16,844 bases of DNA, from assembly GCA_937892135.1 (NCBI GenBank), contig CALAUK010000159.1, positions 1-16,844 on the forward strand. The letters run 5' to 3'. Of this stretch, positions 1-6,611 are shown piece after piece (positions within the stretch are counted from its first letter, which is position 1; each line of letters opens with the position of its first letter). This DNA is from an uncultured Clostridia bacterium. GTDB taxonomy: Bacteria > Bacillota > Clostridia > UBA1381 > UMGS1253. Both the position numbers and the translations under genes were made by a program. The notes below the pieces were generated by a model that had not been told where the DNA came from, made no database searches, and saw nothing but the letters and a program-made list of their open reading frames with translations.

Positions 1-66
1 GCTAATCAAGCTTTTCACCGCCTAAAACTGCTGTTAATATAATTAGTATAAAATCTAAAATTTGTA

Positions 67-95
67 TTGACAATAGTCATAAATATGACTATAAT
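67..95 (+). promoter_or_regulatory. Sigma-A promoter of the VanZ-like/DUF5067 unit
   Basis: The -35 box TTGACA (67-72) and -10 box TATAAT (90-95) are both perfect consensus and separated by 17 bp. Transcription would start near 101-103, essentially at the first ATG of the downstream gene (102). Confidence 0.85.
73..92. promoter_or_regulatory. Perfect inverted repeat inside the promoter, putative operator
   Basis: ATAGTCAT (73-80) and ATGACTAT (85-92) form a perfect 8-bp inverted repeat around a 4-bp centre (AAAT). It fills the whole -35/-10 spacer and runs into the -10 box. A dimeric repressor bound here would block RNA polymerase. No regulator gene is next to it in the window, and I cannot name the protein family that binds. 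A second role as an RNA hairpin is unlikely because it lies upstream of the start site. Confidence 0.6.
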
Positions 96-101
96 ATATG
101 T

Positions 102-530
102 ATGATGAAAATGAGCTGTAAAACAAAAATATTATATGCAGTTTCCGGAGGGAGCTTGCTTGCGGGGCTTATGATATATGTGTTATTCAGAGAAAACACA
201 TATGTTGCACGTTTTGCGGAAAGTATAATTTCTTTTGATTTTTTAAGAGAAAAAGTGTCTTTCCTTGAAAACCCGTTTTTAAAGTTTTACTTGCCCGATT
301 ATTTATGGGCGCTAAGCTTTAATGGCTGGCTTCATATCATACTTAAGCCCAGAGAGAAAGGGTCCTTCGTATGCTCGGCTGCAGTGGCCGTTTTTGGAGC
401 AGGCTTTGAAATTTTGCAGTATTTTGGAATCATAAAGGGCACGGCAGATATCATAGATATATTATTATATGTATTAGCTGTTGCCACAATAAAAATTATT
501 TATACAACAAAGGGGAAGAGAGAAAAATGA
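102..530 (+). CDS. VanZ-like integral membrane protein
   Basis: A 142-residue protein with hydrophobic segments near residues 9-28, 65-82, 86-106 and 115-135. The C-terminal half has the spacing of the VanZ family: a Glu and Gln in FEILQ, then GTADIIDILLY, matching the E..Q...D..D pattern. VanZ-like proteins are membrane proteins of poorly defined function; the founding member gives low-level teicoplanin resistance. ATGs at 102, 105 and 111 lie at or just after the predicted transcription start, so the message would be leaderless. The only Shine-Dalgarno-like sequence (GGAGGGAG, 147-154) precedes a TTG at 156, but starting there would remove part of the first membrane segment. Its last four bases overlap the next start (ATGA, 527-530), so translation is probably coupled. 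Family call is moderate, reading frame confident. Confidence 0.72.
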   Translation: MMKMSCKTKILYAVSGGSLLAGLMIYVLFRENTYVARFAESIISFDFLREKVSFLENPFLKFYLPDYLWALSFNGWLHIILKPREKGSFVCSAAVAVFGAGFEILQYFGIIKGTADIIDILLYVLAVATIKIIYTTKGKREK

Positions 531-1021
531 AAAAAATCTTATCAATTATTTTAGCAGTTGCAGTAGTTTTGTCTTTTGCGGTATTTGCGTTAGGTAGTGG
601 CGAGAGCGGAACAGAAAGTCAGGGAAGTGGTCAGGCTGAGGGTCAAAGCGCAAGTGAAACAACTCTTGGTGATTATGAAGTAGAGATTAAAAGCTGCAGG
701 CTTGCAAAAGATTATGAGGACAAGGATATAATAATTGTAACTTATGGATTTACAAACAATTCGGATAATCCTACAGCTTTTACATGGACTTTTTCTGACG
801 AGGTATATCAGAGTGGCATTGGCTTGAATAAATCATATATAGTTGCTGATTCTGCTAAATATTCAAGCGACAATCAGTCAAAAGAAATTAAAAAAGGTGC
901 TACTTTGGATGTAGAGGTTGCTTATGAATTAAACGATACAACAACAGATGTAGAAGTTGAAGTATCTGAGCTAATTAGCTTTAGCGACAAAACAATAACA
1001 AAAACTTTCTCAATTAAATAA
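527..1021 (+). CDS. Secreted DUF5067-like protein
   Basis: A 164-residue exported protein. Residues 1-22 are a typical signal peptide: two lysines, a long hydrophobic core and small residues before LGSG. There is no lipobox cysteine, so it is not a classical lipoprotein. A Gly/Ser/Glu linker (about 23-45) leads into a beta-rich domain (about 48-160) with features of DUF5067/DUF4352 immunoglobulin-like proteins: a region reading IIIVTYGFTNNSDNPTAF, then a hydrophobic strand ending in a polar cap. Such proteins are found on Gram-positive cell surfaces without a known biochemical role. The start overlaps the upstream stop and is preceded by GGGGAAGAG. It shares a promoter with the VanZ-like gene. 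The family assignment rests on recalled sequence pattern. Confidence 0.75.
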   Translation: MKKILSIILAVAVVLSFAVFALGSGESGTESQGSGQAEGQSASETTLGDYEVEIKSCRLAKDYEDKDIIIVTYGFTNNSDNPTAFTWTFSDEVYQSGIGLNKSYIVADSAKYSSDNQSKEIKKGATLDVEVAYELNDTTTDVEVEVSELISFSDKTITKTFSIK

Positions 1022-1045
1022 TTCAAACAAAAGGGGGAACTTTTT

Positions 1046-1393
1046 ATGAAAAGCAAGGTATTATTTGTGGCAAATACACTTGCCACATTATATGTAATTT
1101 ATTTATGTTCACATTTTTGGGGTGGTATGGCTAACGCTGATGGCGCAGAAGCCATTGGAGGAGCAATCGCAACAGCCCTGGTAACTCCTCATATTATAAT
1201 GTTCTTGGTAGGAGCGGTTTTTGGTTGGATAGGATTTTTCATTAAAAAGAGTTGGGCAGCTTTGGTTGGAGCAATTTTATACTCAGTTGGAACATTGTTT
1301 TTCCTTATGTATGCGATGTTCGGAGTGCCGATTTTAATTCTCGGTTTTATCGGTTATGCAAAGCAAAAGAAACTAAATTCACAAGCTGAATAA
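1046..1393 (+). CDS. Small multi-pass membrane protein
   Basis: A 115-residue protein with about four hydrophobic segments (roughly 5-25, 37-52, 55-68, 72-105) and a short basic tail (KQKKLNSQAE). A GGGGG ribosome binding site ends 9 bp before the ATG. I recall similar small proteins (with AIATALVTPH and a C-terminal ILGFIGYAK) lying beside DUF5067-type genes in Firmicutes, so the pair may work together; this is memory, not a search. It is the last gene of its unit and is followed at once by a strong terminator. No enzyme motif is visible. Confidence 0.7.
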   Translation: MKSKVLFVANTLATLYVIYLCSHFWGGMANADGAEAIGGAIATALVTPHIIMFLVGAVFGWIGFFIKKSWAALVGAILYSVGTLFFLMYAMFGVPILILGFIGYAKQKKLNSQAE

Positions 1394-1400
1394 AATACCC

Positions 1401-1442
1401 AAAAAGGAATTCGGGTCAAGATAAGACCTGAATTCCTTTTTT
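1401..1442 (+). terminator. Intrinsic terminator of the VanZ-like/DUF5067 unit
   Basis: A 17-bp stem (1401-1417 with 1425-1441) has one G-U pair and a 7-nt loop. The right arm runs into a T tract. It begins eight bases after the stop codon of the small membrane protein gene. Confidence 0.9.
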
Positions 1443-1453
1443 ATTTCTGTTTC

Positions 1454-1482
1454 TTGACTTTTATTCCTTTAAATAGTATAAT
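1454..1482 (+). promoter_or_regulatory. Sigma-A promoter of trmO
   Basis: TTGACT (1454-1459), a 17-bp spacer and a perfect TATAAT (1477-1482) lie 35 bp upstream of the trmO start codon. Confidence 0.85.
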
Positions 1483-1517
1483 TAAAATGATTTTTTAAAA
1501 GAATTAAAGGATAATTT

Positions 1518-2198
1518 ATGGAACGAAAAATGAAGATAATAGGGCATATAGAAACGGGTTTTGAAGAAAAATTCGGCATTCCCAGACAGAGCGGAATGGT
1601 TAGCGCCAGAGGGAAAATTGTTTTTAAAAAAGAATATAGTGTACCTGAGGCTTTTCGTGAGCTTGAGGGCTTTTCTCATATATGGATTTTGTGGGAGTTT
1701 TCAAAGGCAGTGCGAGAGAAATGGTCGCCTACGGTCAGGCCCCCGATACTTGGAGGAAACAAAAGAGTTGGCGTTTTTGCAACCCGCTCGCCTTTTCGGC
1801 CTAACCCGATAGGAATGTCTTGCGTAAAGCTTGAAAAAATAGAGCATACGAAAGACGAGGGCGTGGTTTTATATGTTTCGGGAGTTGATATGCTTTCGGG
1901 AACGCCTGTGTACGATATAAAGCCGTATATTCCTTATGCAGATTTAAAAGAAGATGCAGCAGGAGGGTTTTCGGAGGAATTTAAGGAAAAAGAAATTCCG
2001 GTTTTCTTCCCTGAAAGCGAAAAGAATAGAATTCCCGAAGAAAAAAGAGAAGAAATAAGAAAAATTCTTGCTTTAGACCCGAGGCCACAGTATAAAAATG
2101 AAGAAGAAAGCTATGGCTTAAAATATAGTGGATATGAGATAAAGTTTAAAGTGGAAAATGGGATTTTAATTGTTGTGAAAATCGAAGAGTATAAGTGA
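1518..2198 (+). CDS. trmO: TrmO, tRNA (t6A37) N6-methyltransferase (TsaA family)
   Basis: TrmO methylates N6-threonylcarbamoyladenosine at position 37 of certain tRNAs, using S-adenosylmethionine, which improves decoding. The 226-residue length fits the bacterial family. Visible family features are an N-terminal IGHIETGFEEKFGIPRQ segment, a VFATRSPFRPNPIGMS segment (about residues 86-101) that is the TsaA signature, and DMLSGTPVYDIKPYIPYAD, which lines the binding pocket. The C-terminal portion (about 150-226) is lysine- and glutamate-rich and less conserved, as is usual. AAAGGA upstream of the ATG serves as ribosome binding site. It may be co-transcribed with the superoxide dismutase-like gene 66 bp downstream, since no terminator is seen between them. 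Confidence 0.93.
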   Translation: MERKMKIIGHIETGFEEKFGIPRQSGMVSARGKIVFKKEYSVPEAFRELEGFSHIWILWEFSKAVREKWSPTVRPPILGGNKRVGVFATRSPFRPNPIGMSCVKLEKIEHTKDEGVVLYVSGVDMLSGTPVYDIKPYIPYADLKEDAAGGFSEEFKEKEIPVFFPESEKNRIPEEKREEIRKILALDPRPQYKNEEESYGLKYSGYEIKFKVENGILIVVKIEEYK

Positions 2199-2264
2199 TA
2201 AAAAACAGGCAGGACATGCACCTTTAAGCGCATTATTTCATAATATGGCTTTGAGGTGATTTAA

Positions 2265-2699
2265 TTGCGAGTAAACTGGCTGTATCCCGGAGCTTATGCT
2301 AAAATTTCAGGCGATGGAATTGAGGGTCGGGTTGAGTTTTATCAAAGGCCCGAAAGTGTGATGGTGGTTGTGAGAATAGATAAATTGCCTGAAAGTATAG
2401 AGAATGGTTTCTTTGGCTTTCATATTCACGAGGGAAATGCTTGCACAGGGGTGGATTTTTCAGACACGAAATCGCATTATGATAAGGGAAATAATATTCA
2501 TCCTATGCATTCAGGAGATATGCCGCCGCTTATTGCAAGCGGAGGGCGCGCCTATCTTGCATTTTTAACAAGCCGTTTTTCTGTTAGTGATATTTTAGGA
2601 AAAACAGTTGTTATTCACAATATGGCAGACGATTTTACAACACAGCCCTCGGGCAATGCGGGAAAGAAAATTGCCTGCGGTGTTATAAAGGAAAACTAA
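2265..2699 (+). CDS. Cu/Zn superoxide dismutase-like protein without signal peptide
   Basis: A 144-residue protein of the SodC family, which converts superoxide to hydrogen peroxide and oxygen. All metal ligands can be matched: copper site H53, H55 and H118; bridging H71; zinc site H79, H82 and D85 in HPMHSGD. C60 and C138 correspond to the conserved disulfide. The zinc loop is short (H79 to H82). In GNAGKKIACGVI, K135 takes the place of the active-site arginine that guides superoxide. The protein starts directly with the domain and has no signal peptide or lipobox, unlike most bacterial SodC, so it should be cytoplasmic. Translation starts at a TTG six bases after a strong GAGGTGAT. It could be a true dismutase or a copper/zinc-binding relative. 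Confidence 0.82.
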   Translation: MRVNWLYPGAYAKISGDGIEGRVEFYQRPESVMVVVRIDKLPESIENGFFGFHIHEGNACTGVDFSDTKSHYDKGNNIHPMHSGDMPPLIASGGRAYLAFLTSRFSVSDILGKTVVIHNMADDFTTQPSGNAGKKIACGVIKEN

Positions 2700-2719
2700 A
2701 ATTATAAGGAGAAAAGTCT

Positions 2720-4462
2720 ATGGAGATTATAGGATTTAAAGATAAAGATTTTGCGCTTTCTATATGCTCCACAGGCTTTTCTCCTCTTCTTTTAAAAGGC
2801 GAAAAGGCAGAGATAATTATAGAATGTGAAAACACAGATAAAATAAAAATTTTCATAAACGGAAAAGAAATTTTGTTTTATAGTATTTTTGGAAATAAAA
2901 ATACTGTTAAAGCAGATTTTTGTTTTGAAAAAGCGGGAGAAAATGTTATTGAAATTTATTCTTCGGACAAGCTCTTGTTTTCCGATAAGGTGTTTGCAAG
3001 TTTAGAAGACAAAGATTTTAAAATTCATTTCTGTGATATGAAAAGCTTTATAAGAGAAGTCGTAAAAGAGGAAATTGAAGAGGCATACTTAAAATTTTTG
3101 CCACAAATAAAAGCTCTTTCAAGAAAAGCGTGGTCAAGGTGGCTGTATAATTTAAAAATGCAGTTTATCAGAAACTATAATGAAAAAGACAGAACTGTGA
3201 ACAGGCTTTTAAAATACAGAATGGAGAAAATGATTGAGTTTGAAAGAAAGCTTTTGGGAAAGCCCTCTGAACTTGAAAAATTTATCTGTTTTCCTCCGTT
3301 TAAAGGTATTTTTAAAAAAGCTGATAAAGATTTCAATGCGCCCGTTCTCAAGGGTGAATTTTTTGAGGAAGACTCATTAAATATTGAAAAAATGTATAAA
3401 TTCTTTGGATTTATATGCATCTATAAAATACTAAAGGACAATTTTAAAGGCGGCGAGGCAAGTTTTGTTGAAGAAACTGAGAACGGAGTTTTATTTGATA
3501 TAAACAAAAAGCACAGCATAGTATTTTTTAACACTGAAACAGAAACGAAAATCGAGCTTTTGTATTGCCTGAAAGAAGATTTGCCGGAGATATTTTTAAA
3601 AACAACTAAAAAAGGGTGGGGAGAAGAGTCTGTAAAAATTTATGCTTTTGAAAGCATATACACTAAAGATTTTTCTAAAGCGCAAAACCTTTCTTATAAA
3701 AGAAAGCTGACTATAACGAAAAAAGACAGTAAAATTCCTCTTTTGTATGATGCGATAAGCCTTTATATAGGAGAAAGGGAAGAAGAAAATATTATTTCTC
3801 TTTTGCCGGGGAGTTTCGCTTCTTTAGAAAACCTAATAAAAAATATTTTAAAAGAGGATAACAACTTATTTTTAACACCTGAAGAAATTTCGGGCGGAGC
3901 CTTAAGGGAAGATTTTGAAAACAGGAGTGTTTGTGTTGCAGTTTGCAAAACAAAAAGCCAGTTTAATCTTAATTTAAGAGAAAAGTTTTATTATATTCCT
4001 CAAAGGTATGTGGAAAGCGACTTTGTTACGCATATTGCCTTGTATCAGTCAAGAAATCTTTTTGGAGAGGATGCAGGCATAAGCTATATTGGCGAGGTTA
4101 AAAAGATAAGCCTTGTTCCCAGATATAAAATAGAAGAGATTCCAAGCAACAACGACGAAATGTATTACCGCTATGACATAAAAGAATGGCGAAAGCTTGA
4201 AAGAAAAATTAAACCAAAGGCATTCAGCGGAGTTTGTGTGTTTACCAATATGTTTTTAATTGAAAACGCTTCCTATGCAGATGAGCTTAATATTTTAACA
4301 TACGAAAGTTATATTATGCGTTGTGCCAAAGAACGACTTAAAACTGAAAATGAAGTTTTATTTAAGCTTAATAAAAACTATTACAAAATGACCAAGGAGA
4401 GCTTAACGACTTATACTCCTGAGGGCGAAATAATAAAACACTATGAAACGGGTTCGTATTAA
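2720..4462 (+). CDS. DUF2357-like protein with degraded PD-(D/E)XK nuclease core
   Basis: A 580-residue cytoplasmic protein. Parts in order: a beta-sandwich-like N-terminus (about 1-95), a charged helical region (105-185), a middle domain (about 225-365) and a C-terminal domain (about 400-525) with HIALYQSRNLFGEDAGISY followed by YRYDIKEWRKLERKI. This order recalls DUF2357/DUF524 proteins, McrBC-associated or stand-alone nucleases, in which PD(I/V) and DAKY motifs precede a (R)DAI...LPG segment. Here the matches are P289-E290-I, then F310-E311-S312-I313-Y314 where DAKY is expected, then Y343-D-A-I and L362-P-G. The catalytic lysine position is isoleucine, so it is probably not an active nuclease. 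It begins 20 bp after the dismutase gene, with AAGGAGA as ribosome binding site. No McrB-type ATPase is nearby. Family placement is from memory of motif order and is moderate. Confidence 0.55.
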   Translation: MEIIGFKDKDFALSICSTGFSPLLLKGEKAEIIIECENTDKIKIFINGKEILFYSIFGNKNTVKADFCFEKAGENVIEIYSSDKLLFSDKVFASLEDKDFKIHFCDMKSFIREVVKEEIEEAYLKFLPQIKALSRKAWSRWLYNLKMQFIRNYNEKDRTVNRLLKYRMEKMIEFERKLLGKPSELEKFICFPPFKGIFKKADKDFNAPVLKGEFFEEDSLNIEKMYKFFGFICIYKILKDNFKGGEASFVEETENGVLFDINKKHSIVFFNTETETKIELLYCLKEDLPEIFLKTTKKGWGEESVKIYAFESIYTKDFSKAQNLSYKRKLTITKKDSKIPLLYDAISLYIGEREEENIISLLPGSFASLENLIKNILKEDNNLFLTPEEISGGALREDFENRSVCVAVCKTKSQFNLNLREKFYYIPQRYVESDFVTHIALYQSRNLFGEDAGISYIGEVKKISLVPRYKIEEIPSNNDEMYYRYDIKEWRKLERKIKPKAFSGVCVFTNMFLIENASYADELNILTYESYIMRCAKERLKTENEVLFKLNKNYYKMTKESLTTYTPEGEIIKHYETGSY

Positions 4463-4466
4463 AAAT

Positions 4467-4484
4467 AAACGGGCTCGTTTTTTT
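4467..4484 (+). terminator. Weak intrinsic terminator
   Basis: A 5-bp stem (AAACG 4467-4471 with CGTTT 4476-4480), a 4-nt loop and a run of seven T. It lies five bases after the stop of the 580-residue gene and just before the sipL promoter. Confidence 0.5.
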
Positions 4485-4486
4485 AT

Positions 4487-4515
4487 GCATATCCATAAAA
4501 TTTTTGTCATATATT
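4487..4515 (+). promoter_or_regulatory. Sigma-E-like sporulation promoter of the SipL-like gene
   Basis: GCATATC (4487-4493) fits the sigma-E -35 consensus (GHATATT) at six of seven positions. A 14-bp spacer leads to CATATATT (4508-4515), which differs from the -10 consensus (CATACANT) at one defined position. The predicted start is near 4522, giving a leader of about 27 nt. Mother-cell expression is what a spore coat morphogenetic gene needs. Confidence 0.7.
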
Positions 4516-4548
4516 TAACCTAGAAAAATGTATTTGGGAGGAAAGTTT

Positions 4549-6087
4549 ATGGATATAAAGAAAGAAATGATAACTGTTAATGAGCCTGTTTTAAAAACTA
4601 ATGAAAAGGTGCTTGTAAGCGGGGATATAATTGTTCCTGATGTCAAAAGCGATATGGCAAGGATTTTAAAAATTGATGCAGATGCCATTGTAGAGGGAGC
4701 AAGTCCTGTTTCGGGCAAACTTGAGGTTTACGGAAAGATTTATATTACTATTTTGTATGTTCCCGAAAACGACCCCAAGCCCGTTTGCTCAATTTCAACG
4801 GAAATGCCATTTGATACTGTGATAGAAAATGATAAAATCACAGATAATGTAAAATGCGTATGCACAGCAGATGTTTTTAATGTTGAGTTTAATATGCTAA
4901 ATTCCCGCAAGCTGTCAGTAAAAACAGTTGTAGATCTGGCTGTGCGCGGAGTCAGAAAAGCAGAGCATGAGTTTGTTGTGTCATTAGACAGCGAAAATTT
5001 TGAAGCCAGCAGAGAAGAGGAAAAAGTATATTCTCTTGTTTGTCTTAAAAACAACAAATTTACCGCGGAGGAGGTTTTGGATTTCCCGACGGGAAAGCCG
5101 TCTGCGGTTTCTCTTCTTAAAACTGATGTTAAGCTTTTAAACTATCAGACACATATTGTGACGGGCAAAATAGTTGTAAAAGGTTTGGTGGAAAGCTGCA
5201 GTCTGTATGTTTCAGATGAGGGAAAAATAGAATTTGTAAGCCACGAAATTCCATTTACCGAAGTGATTGATGCTGACGGAGTGAATGAAAAGTGCTATTG
5301 TGACCTGTGCCTGTCTTTGTTGCCTGCGGCATCTTCTTTAAGGGCGGATTCTGATGGTGATATGCGCCTTATCGGGCTTGAAATGCTTTTTGCAGCGGAA
5401 ATTGTTTGCTATGAGCAGACAGACATACAGTTAATATCCGATTGCTATTCCTGCACAGAGGGATTTGACGCGGTGCAAAAAAGTGTAACGTTTGAAAAGC
5501 TTATACATAAAGAAGATGTAAGGCATAATCTTAAGGGTGCTATGTCAATAGGAGAAAGTATGCCTCCTGTTGATACAGTGTATAATCTTATGGTGAAGCC
5601 GTATGTTGAAAATATAACTGCGGGAAATGGCGAGGCGGTTGTTGAGGGAGTTTGCGACTGTTATGTTTTATACTTAAGCGAAAAAGAAACAACTCCTGTC
5701 TGCAGTGCTATGGGAACTATTCCGTTCTCATTTTCTGTAACAAATAAAGATATTACCCCCAGCGCTAAGGCAAACGTCTGTGTTCAGCTTGCATCCTGCT
5801 CATATAATCTGTCAATATCAGGTGAAATTGAAATAAGAGCGGCATTTGATGCGGCGGTTACAATAACAGAAGAGTACACAAAGGATTTTGTGTCTGATAT
5901 TAAAGAAAGCGAAGAGTCTTATGAAAAGAGGCACGGAATAATAGTATATTTCGTGAGAAAGGGAGATAGCCTCTGGAAGATTGCAAAAAGATACAGAGTA
6001 TGTCTTAAAGAGCTTAAAGAGCTTAACAAACTGGAAAACCCTGACCTTATCTTCCCGGGACAGCCGATACTTATTCCCATGCCATAA
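4549..6087 (+). CDS. sipL: SipL-like SPOCS-LysM spore morphogenetic protein
   Basis: A 512-residue protein with three SPOCS (DUF3794) repeats at about residues 15-125, 150-275 and 320-440, and a C-terminal LysM domain in the last 48 residues (VYFVRKGDSLWKIAKRY ... NPDLIFPGQPILIP). This is the architecture of SipL, the clostridial spore coat protein whose LysM domain binds SpoIVA at the forespore surface and is needed for coat encasement; it does the job of Bacillus SpoVID. The ATG at 4549 is chosen because GGGAGG (4536-4541) lies seven bases before it; the in-frame ATG at 4528 has no such site and sits close to the expected transcription start. No signal peptide or membrane segment is present, as expected for a mother-cell protein. 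A sigma-E-like promoter lies directly upstream. Orthology to C. difficile SipL is inferred from domain order and length. Confidence 0.85.
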   Translation: MDIKKEMITVNEPVLKTNEKVLVSGDIIVPDVKSDMARILKIDADAIVEGASPVSGKLEVYGKIYITILYVPENDPKPVCSISTEMPFDTVIENDKITDNVKCVCTADVFNVEFNMLNSRKLSVKTVVDLAVRGVRKAEHEFVVSLDSENFEASREEEKVYSLVCLKNNKFTAEEVLDFPTGKPSAVSLLKTDVKLLNYQTHIVTGKIVVKGLVESCSLYVSDEGKIEFVSHEIPFTEVIDADGVNEKCYCDLCLSLLPAASSLRADSDGDMRLIGLEMLFAAEIVCYEQTDIQLISDCYSCTEGFDAVQKSVTFEKLIHKEDVRHNLKGAMSIGESMPPVDTVYNLMVKPYVENITAGNGEAVVEGVCDCYVLYLSEKETTPVCSAMGTIPFSFSVTNKDITPSAKANVCVQLASCSYNLSISGEIEIRAAFDAAVTITEEYTKDFVSDIKESEESYEKRHGIIVYFVRKGDSLWKIAKRYRVCLKELKELNKLENPDLIFPGQPILIPMP

Positions 6088-6117
6088 ACTAAAAAAGCCC
6101 GAAAGGGCTTTTTTAGT
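6088..6117. terminator. Bidirectional terminator between sipL and the GT-A-like gene
   Basis: A perfect 13-bp stem (6088-6100 with 6105-6117) has a GAAA tetraloop. It is flanked by six A on one side and six T on the other, so it can stop transcription from both converging genes. Confidence 0.92.
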
Positions 6118-6132
6118 ATCATTTTTTTGGAT

Positions 6133-6468
6133 TTATAAATTAAAATCGTTTTTATCTTTTATCACCAAAAATGGATATTCGCGTTTTAACATTGAAGCAA
6201 TCCCGATGGTGTTATCAGTGCTTCCCATATCAATAATAGTTAAAGATGAGAATAGTTTCTCCTTTGATGTGAAGAAGATTTCCTCGGCGAGGATGCGGAT
6301 AGTGTCTTCTATTGTATCCTCGTCATTTTCCACTTTTAAAAGCATTTCACTTTTTTTAAAATTCCCTTGTTTAATTAAAAAATAGCCTGCTCCGTATCGG
6401 ATAGCGCAAAAGAATCCAAACACTGAGAAAATCCAGAATACAGCCTTTAATATCTCAAGAAAAAGCAT
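6133..6468 (-). CDS. Small membrane protein with partial GT-A (glycosyltransferase 2-like) domain
   Basis: A 111-residue protein. An N-terminal hydrophobic segment (about 4-32) is followed by a cytosolic domain with LLKVENDEDTIEDTIRILAEE and then LTIIDMGSTDNTIGIASML (about 76-94). The DxGSTDxT motif and preceding beta strand are those of family 2 glycosyltransferases, where they bind the nucleotide-sugar. Everything after the first half of a GT-A fold is missing: no DXD metal motif, no acceptor domain. It therefore cannot be a complete transferase. An AAAGGGTGG ribosome binding site precedes the ATG, and the CATATAAT about 30 bp upstream may be part of a promoter. It converges on sipL and shares that gene's terminator. 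Small stand-alone proteins of this type seem to recur in Clostridia, from memory; function unknown. Confidence 0.7.
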   Translation of the reverse strand: MLFLEILKAVFWIFSVFGFFCAIRYGAGYFLIKQGNFKKSEMLLKVENDEDTIEDTIRILAEEIFFTSKEKLFSSLTIIDMGSTDNTIGIASMLKREYPFLVIKDKNDFNL

Positions 6469-6550
6469 AAGACCACCCTTTCAATAAAAAATTATATGAT
6501 ATTTTATGCAGATTCTTTAAAATGTGTGAATTTTAAGACTCAAAAAAGTG

Positions 6551-6579
6551 TTGCATTTTTTTTGATACTGTGCTACAAT
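6551..6579 (+). promoter_or_regulatory. Sigma-A promoter with extended -10, AraC-type regulator
   Basis: TTGCAT (6551-6556), a 17-bp spacer and TACAAT (6574-6579), with a TGC directly before the -10 box (extended -10). The leader would be about 26 nt. Confidence 0.75.
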
Positions 6580-6611
6580 TAATAAAAATGATACAAAAGG
6601 AGCAAGGTCAG

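Noticed and set aside
147..173. Alternative starts of the VanZ-like gene at TTG 156 or ATG 171 after GGAGGGAG
   Set aside because: Starting there would delete much of the first membrane segment, and the frame is open and sensible from 102. The alternative is kept as a note only.
5981..6385. 134-codon plus-strand frame overlapping the end of sipL and the GT-A-like gene
   Set aside because: It crosses the strong terminator at 6088-6117 and is antisense to the GT-A-like gene, while the LysM end of sipL and the GSTDNT motif explain the DNA on both sides.
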